From: Planctomycetota bacterium
GTDB lineage: Bacteria; Planctomycetota; MHYJ01; WSZJ01; JACPWG01
Direction: 5' to 3'
Length of the DNA stretch: 64,000 bases
Assembly: GCA_016197205.1 (NCBI GenBank)
Contig: JACPWG010000110.1
Span: 1 to 64,000 of the forward strand
In this document: positions 27,362 to 36,462 of the stretch, in pieces
Layout of the letters: the number at the start of each line of letters is the position of its first letter
Numbering within the stretch: the stretch's first letter is position 1
Program-made: the position numbers and the translations under genes
Notes under the pieces: generated by a model
What the model was told of the DNA's origin: nothing
Databases searched by the model: none
Seen by the model: only the letters and a program-made list of their open reading frames with translations

Positions 27362-27437
27362 TTACTTGACGTGCCTGGCGACTTGAGCTATGCTTGCACA
27401 TGCAAGCATAGCTCAAGACGCCAGGCACGTCAAGTAA
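27362..27437. promoter_or_regulatory. 37-bp-arm palindrome with face-to-face promoter motifs
   Basis: Arms 27362-27398 and 27401-27437 are inverted copies with one mismatch and a two-base centre. Each arm contains TTGACG, a 17-base spacer and TATGCT: 27366-27394 reading right, and 27405-27433 reading left toward the AbiEi-like gene, whose ATG is ten bases beyond the palindrome. The DNA is clearly richer in A/T than its surroundings. It could be an operator/promoter bound by the regulator, or a palindromic insertion carrying a promoter. Confidence 0.6.
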
Positions 27438-27519
27438 ATGCACCACATTCCTAGCCAGAAACGGTTGTTGCAAGAGCAGAAAGGAAAAAGTAAACCACTT
27501 GCACTGTCCTGACCCGTCC

Positions 27520-29838
27520 TCACCGCCGCCGCAGCGCCTGCTCGAATTCCGGCGTCGTCAGGTACGCCGCGAACGCCGGGTCGTGCCGCGCGAAGTCCGC
27601 ATGCGGCTCGAACCCGAGCCGCACGCACTCGCCGAGCAGCTCCAGGGCGCGTGCCCGGTCGCCCGCCAGCGCGGCGTGCTGGGCGAGGAAATACTGCGGC
27701 ATCCCCCCGGCCGGCGCGCGGCGCGCCCCCTCCGCGAGGTCGGCCCGCGCGCGCTCCAACTCCCCCTTCTGCGCCAGCGCCGACCCACGCACCGAGTACA
27801 TCACCGCGAACTCCGGATTTCGCGCCAGCGCCGCCTCCGCGTGCGTCAGTGCGCGGTCCCACTCCCGGCGCGTGTAGTACCACACCGCCGCGACCGCCTG
27901 GCACGCCGCGTCCTCCGGCGCCGAGCCGACGATCCGCTGCAGGATGGGCTCCACGAATTGCGCCGCCGCCTTCGATTGAGTGAGGACCTGGTCCGTGGAC
28001 GCGAAGAGGTTCATCGACGCCGCCGGGTCGATTTCGAACGCATGTCCGTAGTCCCGAAAAAACCCCTCGATGTGGGCCGAGGACAACTGGCTCTCCCCTC
28101 GCAAGGTCAGTAGGACCGCGGACCGCGGCGCCTCCTCGAGACCCCGGCCGAAGTACTCGGTCGCGGCATCCTGTTGCGAACCGCGGCTGAAAAACCGGCC
28201 GAGGTTCAAGTACTCCTGAGCCGTCCGCGCGTCGGGCCGCGCCCGCCTGGCGCGTGAGTCCGACGCCCGCGCCTCTTCCTCACGTCCCAGGGCGCGAAGG
28301 CACTCGGCGCGCCGGACGTGGAGCACGGTAAGGTCCGGCGCCTGTCCCATTGCCCTCCCCAGCGCCTCCAAAGCGCCGAGCCCGTCGCCGCTCGCGAGCC
28401 GCGCCCGCGCGGCCAGCTCCAGCGGGCGCGGGTCCTCGGGCAGCAGGAACGCGGCTGCGTCCGCGTCGGCGAGCGCTTCCTTGTCGTCCCGCAGTCGCGT
28501 CACGTCCAGCCGGACGCGCGCGCGCCGCAGGTACGCGTCGGCGCGGTAGGGGTTCCGCCGCAGGGCCATCGTGCACTCCGCGAGCACCCGGTCGAATTGC
28601 CCCACCATCCACAGCGCCCGCGCCTGCTCAAGCGAGGCGCCGCCGACGTGCGGCCGGCCCCGTTGAAAGGCCTGCGCGGCCTTCACCATCTTCACGCCCG
28701 TCCACTCCATCGCGTCCCCCGAGAGTCGGCGGTCGATCGCGAGATGAAACGCGTCCCACATCGCGGCGATGCGCGCGAGCGTGATCCCCTCCACCTCGGT
28801 GTCCTTGGCCAACCGCTCGCAGACGTCGTGCTCCGCGCGCGCCGCGCTCCATTCGCGGCACCGCGTGAGGACGTGCGCGCGGCAGCCATGCGCCTCGCAA
28901 TTCGCAGCGTCGGCGGCGATCGCCTCGTCCGCCCGCGCCAGCGCCGTCGCGAGGTCCTCCTTCCGCAGCGCCACCGCCGCCAGTCCGGCGAGAGGGTCGG
29001 CCGGATTGTCGAGGGCGTCACGCGCGGCCTCGAAGTCCTCCTCCGCCCCCAGGTCGCCGCGGCCGAGTCGGAGCCAGCCGCGGAGCGCGAGCGCTTCGCC
29101 GCACGACGGCGCCAGGACGAGCGCCCGGTTCACGGCCTCCAGCGCCGCCCCCGGGTCCGCCGCGTAGCGTGCCTCCCGCAGCGCCGGCCGCGGATCGTTT
29201 TGCGCGCGGCCGGCGGCCAGCTTGCAGTCCTCGATCGCGGTCTCGTCAGCGTGCTCGGCCGCCGCCCCCTCGGCCGCCGGATCGACCGAGAAGGCGTGGC
29301 GCGCCCGCGCCCGCTCCAGGAGCGACTCGACGCCGGTCGCGTCCCGACGCACCGCTTGCGTGAAGTCACGTTCGGCCTCGACAAATCGGCCCGCCCGCGC
29401 ATGGAGCCGCCCCCGCTCGAGGTATGCGCGTCCGCAGTCGATGTCCGCCTCCAGCGCCGCGTCGAGCGATCGACGCGCGCCCCCCTCGTCCCCCTTCGCC
29501 GCCAGGCTCACGCCTTCCCCGCACAGGGCCGACGCGCGGTGCGCTCGCGAGGTGGCGCTTTCAAGGGCGGCGGCGAAGTCCTCGAGCGCACTGGCCGGCA
29601 GCCCCTGCTCGACCAGCACCCACCCGCGCTCGATCCGCACCGCGTCGTTTCGACGATCCACTTCCACCGCGCGATCGAGGTCCGCGAGGGCCGCCTTGCC
29701 GTCCCCTTCGCGGTGGAAGAGGCGCGCGCGTTCCAGGAGCGCCGCCAACGACCGCGGCTCGCTCTGGAGCGCGCGGTCGAGCTCGGCGCGCCCCTCGGCC
29801 GACTTTCCCCGGGCAACCAGGATCCGCGCCCTTCGCAC
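27520..29838 (-). CDS. TPR-repeat protein, detached from a kinase domain
   Basis: 772 residues made almost entirely of TPR units (for example ALADLDRAVEVDRRNDAVRI and GRAYLERGRLHARAGRFVEA), ending FAAYLTTPEFEQALRRR. In the intact paralogue at 30674-33751 such a TPR region follows a kinase domain and a membrane segment. Here the frame is offset from the kinase remnant upstream at about 29.88 kb, and the kinase C-lobe and membrane segment are missing. The open frame continues about 17 codons upstream of the chosen ATG. It may still be expressed as a soluble TPR protein or may be the 3' part of a pseudogene. Confidence 0.55.
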   Translation of the reverse strand: MRRARILVARGKSAEGRAELDRALQSEPRSLAALLERARLFHREGDGKAALADLDRAVEVDRRNDAVRIERGWVLVEQGLPASALEDFAAALESATSRAHRASALCGEGVSLAAKGDEGGARRSLDAALEADIDCGRAYLERGRLHARAGRFVEAERDFTQAVRRDATGVESLLERARARHAFSVDPAAEGAAAEHADETAIEDCKLAAGRAQNDPRPALREARYAADPGAALEAVNRALVLAPSCGEALALRGWLRLGRGDLGAEEDFEAARDALDNPADPLAGLAAVALRKEDLATALARADEAIAADAANCEAHGCRAHVLTRCREWSAARAEHDVCERLAKDTEVEGITLARIAAMWDAFHLAIDRRLSGDAMEWTGVKMVKAAQAFQRGRPHVGGASLEQARALWMVGQFDRVLAECTMALRRNPYRADAYLRRARVRLDVTRLRDDKEALADADAAAFLLPEDPRPLELAARARLASGDGLGALEALGRAMGQAPDLTVLHVRRAECLRALGREEEARASDSRARRARPDARTAQEYLNLGRFFSRGSQQDAATEYFGRGLEEAPRSAVLLTLRGESQLSSAHIEGFFRDYGHAFEIDPAASMNLFASTDQVLTQSKAAAQFVEPILQRIVGSAPEDAACQAVAAVWYYTRREWDRALTHAEAALARNPEFAVMYSVRGSALAQKGELERARADLAEGARRAPAGGMPQYFLAQHAALAGDRARALELLGECVRLGFEPHADFARHDPAFAAYLTTPEFEQALRRR

Positions 29839-29879
29839 CCGGGCCTCGGCGAGGTCCGGTCGCTTCGCACGGTCATCCG

Positions 29880-30347
29880 CTGCTCGCTTTCGGAGAGTTG
29901 CTTCCCCAGGCCGAAATCGGAGATGTACGGGCGCCCGCTCTTGTCCAAGAGAATGTTGGCGGGCTGGACGTCCCGATGGATCACTCCGGTCTGGTGCGCC
30001 GCGTGAAGCGCGAGCGCGACGTCGCGCAGGATCCCGATAAATCGTCGCGTGGGCATGCCGGTGCGCGCGGACTCGAGGCTCTCCCCTTCGACGAAGTCCA
30101 TCGTGAAGAAGTGGCGCGCCCCTTCGGAGCCGACGTCATGGACGGGGACGATGTTGGGGTGGCGGAGCGCCGCCGCCGAGCGGGTCTCGCGGAGGAAGCG
30201 CTCCACGTCGGTCTTGCTCGGCGTGGAGTTCGGCAGAAGCGTCTTGAGCGCGACGATCCGCTTCAGCTCCGTGTCCCACGCCTTGTAGACCACGCCCATG
30301 CCGCCGCGACCCCGAACGCGCGCCCGCGATGGTAAGCGCCCGCGCAA
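29880..30347 (-). pseudogene. Remnant of a PknB-like Ser/Thr kinase
   Basis: Encodes only the N-lobe and part of the catalytic core: glycine loop GRGGMGVVYK, VALKTLLP, a helix-C region, then HRDVQPANILLD and DFGLGKQLSE. The catalytic-loop Lys is replaced by Gln (HRDVQ against HRDVK in the paralogue at 30674), and everything after DFG (activation segment, APE, C-lobe, membrane segment) is absent; beyond 29,880 the frame turns into noise while TPR coding resumes in another frame. The 5' end abuts mobile repeat copy B, and no proper start with the usual residues before the glycine loop remains. Decayed kinase-TPR gene. Confidence 0.75.
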
Positions 30348-30480
30348 AAATAACTGCGCAGACTCGGACCTCGAGGCTCCTGGGGGCGCGGCCCTCTGGG
30401 CCGCGCTGCGCGGGCCGGAGGCCCGCGCCCCCAGGCATCTGTCGATCCACGAAACTGTAAAGTAATTCTTGCGCGGGCGC
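30336..30480 (-). mobile_element. MITE-like repeat, copy B, with TAA target duplication
   Basis: A 145-base element starting GCGCCCGCGCAAAAATAAC and ending GTAATTCTTGCGCGGGCGC (19-base terminal inverted repeats, two mismatches). It is flanked directly by TAA on both sides (30333-30335 and 30481-30483). The centre is a long GC palindrome (ggggcgcggcc/ggcccgcgcccc). It is nearly identical to copy D and inverted relative to copies A and C. It encodes no protein. Confidence 0.85.
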
Positions 30481-30673
30481 TAACCGGCCTCGACGTTCAT
30501 GGGCAAGCGCCGCGAGACCGGTCCCCCTCCTGCAGGCCGGCCGCCGCGGAAGCCGCACCCGCGCGCTTTTCCTGGCCCGGCCGCCGCGCCCGGCCTACAA
30601 TGGGGCCGGCGTGTGACCCGGGCCTTGCGGCGTGCGGGGCCGGCACCCGCCCTTCTCCCCGAGGGCGAGTACC

Positions 30674-33600
30674 ATGGGGGTGGAGCCCGAGAAACGGGAA
30701 GGCGAGTCCCCGCGACCGTCCGCCCCGATCAGCGGTCCCCCGCCCACCTTGCCCGGGCTGGACGGTCCGCCCTCTCTCTCTGCCTCCTCACCGCCGCCAC
30801 CGCCCCCTCCCCCGGACCCCACCCTCGCCGCCTCCGGTCCGTGGGCGGCTGGAGGCAGCGGGGCGCGCGCCGCCGGCGCGGATTCCGCCGCCCTCCCTTC
30901 CCTCGCTCCCCAGGGCGGCCAAGCTCATGACGGCCACGCCCACGACGGCATGCCCACCCTCCCCGCCGGCGCCTCCTTCGGCCGCTACCGCCTCGAGCGC
31001 GAGCTGGGACGCGGCGGCATGGGGCTGGTCTTCCTCGCGTGGGACGATGAGCTGCGCCGCCAGGTCGCGCTCAAAATGCTCCTGCCGCGCGCCGCCTCCG
31101 ACGCCGTGTCGGTGGAGCGCTTCCTGCGCGAGGCGCGCGCGGCCGGCCGGCTGCATCATCCCGGCATCGTGCCCGTGCATGACGTCGGCGCGTTCGCCGG
31201 CCGCCCCTACTTCACGATGGACTACGTCGCCGGCGAGAGCTTGGACCAGGCCCTGCCGCGGCTCGCCCCGCGCCGCTTTCTCGAAATCCTGCGCGACGTC
31301 GCCCTCGCCCTCCAGGCCGCCCACGAGTCGGGGGTGGTCCACCGGGACGTCAAGCCCGCCAACGTCCTGCTCGACGAACAGGACCGCCCGTACTTGACCG
31401 ATTTCGGACTGGCGAAGGAGGACGCCGCGGCGAATCCCGCGCTCACCGTCGACGGCGCGCTCCTCGGCACGCCCCACTACATGTCGCCGGAGCAGGCGAA
31501 CGGCCAGGCCGACCCGGTCGGGCCCGCGACCGACGTCTGGAGCCTCGGCGTGATCCTCTACGAGCACCTCGCGGGCCGCCTCCCGTTCCTCGGCGGGAAG
31601 ACGGTGGAGATCGCGATGAACATCCTCGCGCGCGAGCCGGAGCCGCCGTCGCGCGCGGCCGCGCAGCTCTCCCCGCCGCGTCGCGTGCACCGGGACCTCG
31701 AGACCATCTGCCTCACCTGCCTCGAGAAGGCCCCGGCGCGCCGCTACCCGAGCGCCGCCGCCTTTGCCGCGGACCTGGGGCACTTTCTCGAAGGGGAACC
31801 GATTCACGCCCGGCCGCCTTCCGTGGCGTGGCGGATGCGACGCTGGGCGGGCCGCCGGCCCGGCGCCCTCGCCGCGGTCGCGGTCCTCGTCGCGGCCGCG
31901 GCCGTGCTCGCCGTGCGCGCGGAGCGGTACCGCTCCGCCGGCCGCCTCTACTCGGATGCGAAATCCCGGCTCTCCGCGGCGCTCGCACTCTCACCGGACC
32001 AGGCGCAGCCGGCGGAATGGACGCGCCGGGTCGGCGAGGCCCGGCTCGCGCTCGATCGGGTGCTTGCCGTGGACGCCGCGTACGCCCCCTGCCTCTACGA
32101 TCGCGGGCTGGCGCGCGAAGCCGTCGGCGACGTCGCCGGTGCGGCGGAGGACTTTGAGGCGGCAACGCGTGCCGACCCGGCGCTGTCGGGAGCGGCCGAC
32201 GCACTCGCGCGCTGCCTGGCGCGCCTGCCGGGCCGCGTGGACGAAGCCCGCCGGCTGCTCACGGACCGGGCGACGCGCCCGGGTGTGGACGCCGCGCTCG
32301 CGCGCGCTCGGCTCGCCCTGCTGGACGACAGGCCCGCGACCGCCGTTCTGGCGGCGCGCGAGGTCCTCGCCGCCGAGCCCGATCGGACCGAGGCCTTCGC
32401 GGTACTCTCCCATGCCTACAGGCTCGAACCGGAAAACATCGACGAAGTGCGCGCCCTCGCGGACATGGAACGCGCGGTCGCGCTCCGCCCCGGGGACGGC
32501 GCGGTCTACCACGCGCGCGCCCTGCTTCTCGCGCGTCGCCTGCGCCCGGGCGAAGCCCTCGCCGACCTCGAGCGCGCCGCCGCCCGCGGGCCCTCCGCCG
32601 AACTGGACGAGGCGCGCGCCGACTCCCTCCTGCGGCTCAAGGACATCCCGGGGGCGCTCGTGCGAGCGGACGCCGAACTCGCCGCCGAACCTGGCCGGCC
32701 CAAGGCGCTCGCCCTTCGCGGCGTGGCGCTCCGCCGTCTCGGTCGCGAAGCCGAGTCCGTAGCCACGCTCGAGCGTCTCCTCGAGCTCGGCTCCCCCGAC
32801 GCGCTCCGGTATGCGAGCGAGCACGCGGAGCGCCTGTCCGGTCTTCCGTTGGCCCCCGATCGGTTCGCGGCCCTGGTGCAGGCGTTGTCCCCGATCGGAC
32901 GCGGGTTCCGCGAGCTCGTGGTCCTGGCCGACCTCCGGCTCCGCGTGCGGGGCGTGCCGGAGGCCGGCCCGCTCACCGCGGAGCTCGTTCGGCGCTTCCC
33001 CGATCGGCCCGAGGCTTGGCTCGCGCGCGGGGAGTTTTACAGCAAGACCGGGCGACCGCGGCAGGCCTACGACGCCGCGGACCGGGCGATCCGCGTCGAC
33101 CCCGAATTCCCGCTCGCGTACCACCGCCGCGCGCAGTTCCTGCTCATGGTCTTCCAGTTCCATCCCGCGCTGGCCGATGCCGACCGCGCGCTCGTGCTCG
33201 CGCCCGCGTATCTGCCGGCCTTGCGCATGCGCGGGTCGCTCCGGCTCTTGACGCAGCGCGGCAAGGAAGCCGCCGCGGATTTCGCGGAGCTGGCGTTCCT
33301 GTCCGATTACGCCGCCCTCGAAACGGACGTGGACTCCGTCCTCCGCGGCGCCAAGGACTTCGCCGGCCTCCAGGGCATCAAGCAATTGCTGGGGCCCATG
33401 CTGCCTCGCCTCCGGGACGAAGTGGGCGCATGCCTGGAGGACCGCGGCGCCGCGGCGCTGGCCTCGGGAGACGCGGAGTCCGCGCGTCGCGCCTTCACCT
33501 ACGCCATGGTGACTGCGCCGGCGCGCGTCGGGCCCATGGTCGGACTCGCGCGCATGTACACGCTGAAGCGCGACGAGGGGGCCGCGTTCGAGTTCCTCGA

Positions 33601-33751
33601 GCGGGCGGAGCGCGCCGGGTGGCGCGACGTGGACGCTCTGGCCACCGGGCCCGAGTGGGCCATCCTGCGCGAGACGCAGCGCTTTTCGGCGTTGCTCCGG
33701 CGCATGCGCGAGCAGGCCGGGACAGCCGGCGTCGAAACCGGGAAACGGTAG
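30674..33751 (+). CDS. PknB-like Ser/Thr kinase - TM - TPR protein
   Basis: A 1025-residue transmembrane kinase. After a Pro-rich leader of about 90 residues the kinase domain has glycine loop GRGGMG, Lys134 (VALKML), HRDVKPAN (Asp225, Lys227), DFG (Asp243), GTPHYMSPEQ and a DVWSLGVILYEHL helix. A single membrane segment lies at about 396-414 (GALAAVAVLVAAAAVLAV). The remaining 600 residues are TPR repeats, which face the periplasm if the kinase is cytoplasmic. This layout is frequent in planctomycetes and myxobacteria. ATG at 30674 is preferred over GTG at 30632. It stands divergent from its decayed paralogue. Confidence 0.85.
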   Translation: MGVEPEKREGESPRPSAPISGPPPTLPGLDGPPSLSASSPPPPPPPPDPTLAASGPWAAGGSGARAAGADSAALPSLAPQGGQAHDGHAHDGMPTLPAGASFGRYRLERELGRGGMGLVFLAWDDELRRQVALKMLLPRAASDAVSVERFLREARAAGRLHHPGIVPVHDVGAFAGRPYFTMDYVAGESLDQALPRLAPRRFLEILRDVALALQAAHESGVVHRDVKPANVLLDEQDRPYLTDFGLAKEDAAANPALTVDGALLGTPHYMSPEQANGQADPVGPATDVWSLGVILYEHLAGRLPFLGGKTVEIAMNILAREPEPPSRAAAQLSPPRRVHRDLETICLTCLEKAPARRYPSAAAFAADLGHFLEGEPIHARPPSVAWRMRRWAGRRPGALAAVAVLVAAAAVLAVRAERYRSAGRLYSDAKSRLSAALALSPDQAQPAEWTRRVGEARLALDRVLAVDAAYAPCLYDRGLAREAVGDVAGAAEDFEAATRADPALSGAADALARCLARLPGRVDEARRLLTDRATRPGVDAALARARLALLDDRPATAVLAAREVLAAEPDRTEAFAVLSHAYRLEPENIDEVRALADMERAVALRPGDGAVYHARALLLARRLRPGEALADLERAAARGPSAELDEARADSLLRLKDIPGALVRADAELAAEPGRPKALALRGVALRRLGREAESVATLERLLELGSPDALRYASEHAERLSGLPLAPDRFAALVQALSPIGRGFRELVVLADLRLRVRGVPEAGPLTAELVRRFPDRPEAWLARGEFYSKTGRPRQAYDAADRAIRVDPEFPLAYHRRAQFLLMVFQFHPALADADRALVLAPAYLPALRMRGSLRLLTQRGKEAAADFAELAFLSDYAALETDVDSVLRGAKDFAGLQGIKQLLGPMLPRLRDEVGACLEDRGAAALASGDAESARRAFTYAMVTAPARVGPMVGLARMYTLKRDEGAAFEFLERAERAGWRDVDALATGPEWAILRETQRFSALLRRMREQAGTAGVETGKR

Positions 33752-33770
33752 CGCGGAAAAGCTGCGCGAT

Positions 33771-33917
33771 GCGCCCGCGCAAGAATTACTTTACCATTTC
33801 GTGGATCGACCGATGCCTGGAGGCGCGGGCCTCCGGCACGCGCGGCGCGGCCCAGAGGGGCGCGCCCCCCCCGGAGCCTCGAGGTCCGCATCTGCTAAGT
33901 TTTTTTTGCGCGGGCGC
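33771..33917 (+). mobile_element. MITE-like repeat, copy C
   Basis: A 147-base element from GCGCCCGCGCAAGAATTAC to TTTTTTTGCGCGGGCGC. The flanks are GAT and TAT, so a 3-base duplication is only two-thirds matched. It lies 20 bases after the kinase stop codon in the 291-base gap before the DUF1622 gene; the internal sequence differs from copies B and D by scattered changes. Confidence 0.8.
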
Positions 33918-34042
33918 TATCCTCTTGCCTTCCCCCCTCCGCGCGGGTAGACTTCCCCCGCCGCGGCCGGCTGTGCCCGAAGCACCGGCGGCCCTCACTC
34001 CATGGCTGACTCGCGGACTCCGCAGGATTGGGAGGTTGTCGA

Positions 34043-34612
34043 ATGGCGCTGGTCCTTACGAAACGCACGCTCGTGGTGGCCTTGCTCCTCGTCGTATGCT
34101 TCGCCCGGTTCGCGCTCGCCGAGGAGCCGGTCGCCGACAAACCCAGCGCGGAAAAGGCGGAGGCGGTCGAGCATCAACCGCTGTACGTGGTGGCCGAGGA
34201 GTTCGTCGCCAACTGCGTCCACATGTTGCGACTCGGGGTGGAGACCCTCGGTGCGCTCGTGATCTTCGCGGGCGTCATCGTCATGCTCCAGCGCACCGTG
34301 GAAGGTCTCCGGAACCCGACTCCCGATTTGCACGAGAGACTTCGTCTCACCCTGGCTCGCTTCATGGCCGTGGCCCTCGAAATCCAGCTTGGCGGAGACA
34401 TCCTCACCACCGCCATCGCGCCGACCTGGGACCAGATCGGAAAGCTCGGCGCCATCGCCGTCATTCGTACCGTCCTCAACCACTTCCTTTCGAAGGAAAT
34501 GCAGGAGGCCGAGCATTTGGGCCTCGGCCGTCCGGCGCACCACGGCCCCGCCGCCCATGCGCCGCCGCCGGCGCCTCCCGCCCCGCCCGCGCCCCAAGCC
34601 CACCCGGCGTAG
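34043..34612 (+). CDS. DUF1622 family membrane protein
   Basis: 189 residues. A signal-like N-terminus (TLVVALLLVVCFARFALAEE) is followed by a membrane segment (ETLGALVIFAGVIVML) and the DUF1622 core: ERLRLTLARFMAVALEIQL, a GGDILTTAIAPTW motif and IRTVLNHFLSKEM. The C-terminal 30 residues are Pro/Ala-rich. GGGAGG nine bases before ATG 34043 fixes the start. The family is an inner-membrane protein of unknown function. Confidence 0.82.
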   Translation: MALVLTKRTLVVALLLVVCFARFALAEEPVADKPSAEKAEAVEHQPLYVVAEEFVANCVHMLRLGVETLGALVIFAGVIVMLQRTVEGLRNPTPDLHERLRLTLARFMAVALEIQLGGDILTTAIAPTWDQIGKLGAIAVIRTVLNHFLSKEMQEAEHLGLGRPAHHGPAAHAPPPAPPAPPAPQAHPA

Positions 34613-34744
34613 GGACGGACGTCGAGCCGACACGATGCCCGCGGGACCTCGAAACCAAGCAGCCGACGGTCGTTCGTGGGCGCCCACAGGGGCGCCCCTC
34701 CGGCAAGTGGACAGTCGTAGACGGTCCTCTACCAGGAGCAGCCC

Positions 34745-34963
34745 ATGCCCATGCCGGTCTATCGCATGAAAATCACCCTGGACTTCGACGCCATGGACGA
34801 CGTCGAGGCGCGCGAGCGGGCCGAGGAACTCCTCCGCACGCTGCGCGGCCAAGTCCTCCCCGCCAGCCGCACCCCCTTCCAGATCGCGAAGGCGAACTGC
34901 GTCGCCATCGGGGACCGTCAAGACCGCAACGTCCTCCGGGACGGTTCCTGGAAGGCGGAGTGA
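34745..34963 (+). CDS. Small hypothetical protein
   Basis: 72 residues, not recognised. It begins MPMPVYRMKITLDFDAMDDV and looks like one beta-alpha-beta unit (strand KITLDFDA, helix EARERAEELLRTL, second strand with Cys). AGGAGC precedes the ATG; ATG at 34751 is equally possible. It lies between the DUF1622 and MFS genes on the same strand. Confidence 0.55.
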   Translation: MPMPVYRMKITLDFDAMDDVEARERAEELLRTLRGQVLPASRTPFQIAKANCVAIGDRQDRNVLRDGSWKAE

Positions 34964-34985
34964 CGGCATGGCTCGACCTTGATCC

Positions 34986-36404
34986 ATGCCGAGTGAGACG
35001 CCACCCGCCTCCCCACAACCGACCCCGAGCCCGGCCCCGCCGCCGCCCGCGCCTCCACGGGCGCATCGACTTCCCTTCTACTCGCGCTACACCTACTTCT
35101 ACCACCTCCGCGCGGAGCTGCTGAACAACCTCTTCCTCGGGGTCTTCGGCCTGTACGAAGCCGTCGCCCGAAAAGCCCTCCACGCCTCGCCGTTCCAGAT
35201 CGCCCTCCTGACCACCCTCTCCGCCGGGACCAACCTCACCGCCGTCTTCTGGTCGGCGGTCATGCGAGGGCGCGACAAGGCGCCCTTCTTCCTGCTCGCC
35301 GCCCTCCTCGGCCGCGGCCTCCTCCTGTCCGTCTTCGTCATCGACGACCCGTCCGTATTCGTCCTCCTCTGCTTCTTCCTCTTTCTCTCGGATCCCATCT
35401 TCACCCCCGCCCAGAACAGCCTGCTCCAGGCCAACTACCCGGACGGCCTGCGAGGCCGGCTCTTCGGGGAGATCGCAGCCTATTCGAAAGTGCTCTTCCT
35501 CCTGACCTCGATCGCGGCGGGCTACTTCTTCGATCGCTACCCCGAGCTCTGGCGGCCCGCCTTCGCCCTTTCCGCCATGGTCGGGTTGCTCGGCTATCGC
35601 CTCTACGCCCGCACCCGCATCCGCTCCCTGCCCCCGGCCGGCCGCGACGCGCAGGGCGCGGCCCCCGGCGGCGCCGCGCCGTCCACGCGCGTCCGCCGCA
35701 ACCCGGCACGCCTCGTCCTCCACTCCTACCGCGAGTTCTTCCGCGTCCTCAAGGAGAACCCGGTCTTCGACGCCTACGAACGCAACTATTTCGTCTACGG
35801 CCTCGCGTTCATGATGCTCCAGCCCACGAACGTCCTCCTCCTCGTCGACCGCTTTCACCTCGACTATGCCCATTTCTCGCTCGCACGCCAAGTCCTCTTC
35901 ATGGGAACCGTCGCGGTTTTCTCGCCGCTCGGCGGGCGCATCCTCGAGCGCTACCAGACAATCCGCGCCTCGGGACTTTTTTTTACCATCCTTGCCCTGT
36001 ACCCCCTCTCCGCCTACTTGGCGTGCGTCTTCGAGCAGGTCTGGCTCGTGTACCTCTCCTTCGCCCTCTTCGGCATGGCCATGGCCGGGGTCGCCGCCTC
36101 CTGGAGCCTCGGCGCCATCTACTTCGCGCGCCGCCGCGACTCGTCGGAATTCATGGGGGTCCACGTCACCTGCGTCGGTCTGCGCGGCCTCGTGGGGCCG
36201 TACCTGGGCTACGCACTGGCACAAGTGCTCGACCTGCAGTTCGTCTATCTCGTCGCCGGCGCCCTCTTCCTGACCGCCGGGGCCCTGATGTTTCGCCTGG
36301 CGCGCGAGGAGGACGGTCGCACCGCCCGGGCCGCGGCCGCCGCCACGCCCGCGTCGCCCGTCGGCCAGATTGTCGCCAACACTTCCGCCTCCCCCCCCGT
36401 ATAG
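34986..36404 (+). CDS. MFS-type transporter
   Basis: 472 residues with about 10-12 membrane segments after a 30-residue Pro-rich N-terminus, for example FFLLAALLGRGLLLSVFVI, VFVLLCFFLFLSDPIF, VLFLLTSIAAGYFF and FVYLVAGALFLTAGALMFRL. A central cytoplasmic loop (residues 210-245) is rich in Arg/Pro as in the 6+6 arrangement of the major facilitator superfamily. Substrate unknown. An uncharged tail follows the last segment. It ends 58 bases before the M28 peptidase start. Confidence 0.75.
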   Translation: MPSETPPASPQPTPSPAPPPPAPPRAHRLPFYSRYTYFYHLRAELLNNLFLGVFGLYEAVARKALHASPFQIALLTTLSAGTNLTAVFWSAVMRGRDKAPFFLLAALLGRGLLLSVFVIDDPSVFVLLCFFLFLSDPIFTPAQNSLLQANYPDGLRGRLFGEIAAYSKVLFLLTSIAAGYFFDRYPELWRPAFALSAMVGLLGYRLYARTRIRSLPPAGRDAQGAAPGGAAPSTRVRRNPARLVLHSYREFFRVLKENPVFDAYERNYFVYGLAFMMLQPTNVLLLVDRFHLDYAHFSLARQVLFMGTVAVFSPLGGRILERYQTIRASGLFFTILALYPLSAYLACVFEQVWLVYLSFALFGMAMAGVAASWSLGAIYFARRRDSSEFMGVHVTCVGLRGLVGPYLGYALAQVLDLQFVYLVAGALFLTAGALMFRLAREEDGRTARAAAAATPASPVGQIVANTSASPPV

Positions 36405-36462
36405 CAGGACTCGAACGGAAATTCCACCCGGCTCGCTCTCGTCCCTCCATGGAGTCGTGCGC

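Noticed and set aside
28318..30006. A 562-residue + strand open frame
   Set aside because: Antisense to the TPR protein, whose repeats are clear; Arg-rich product typical of a shadow.
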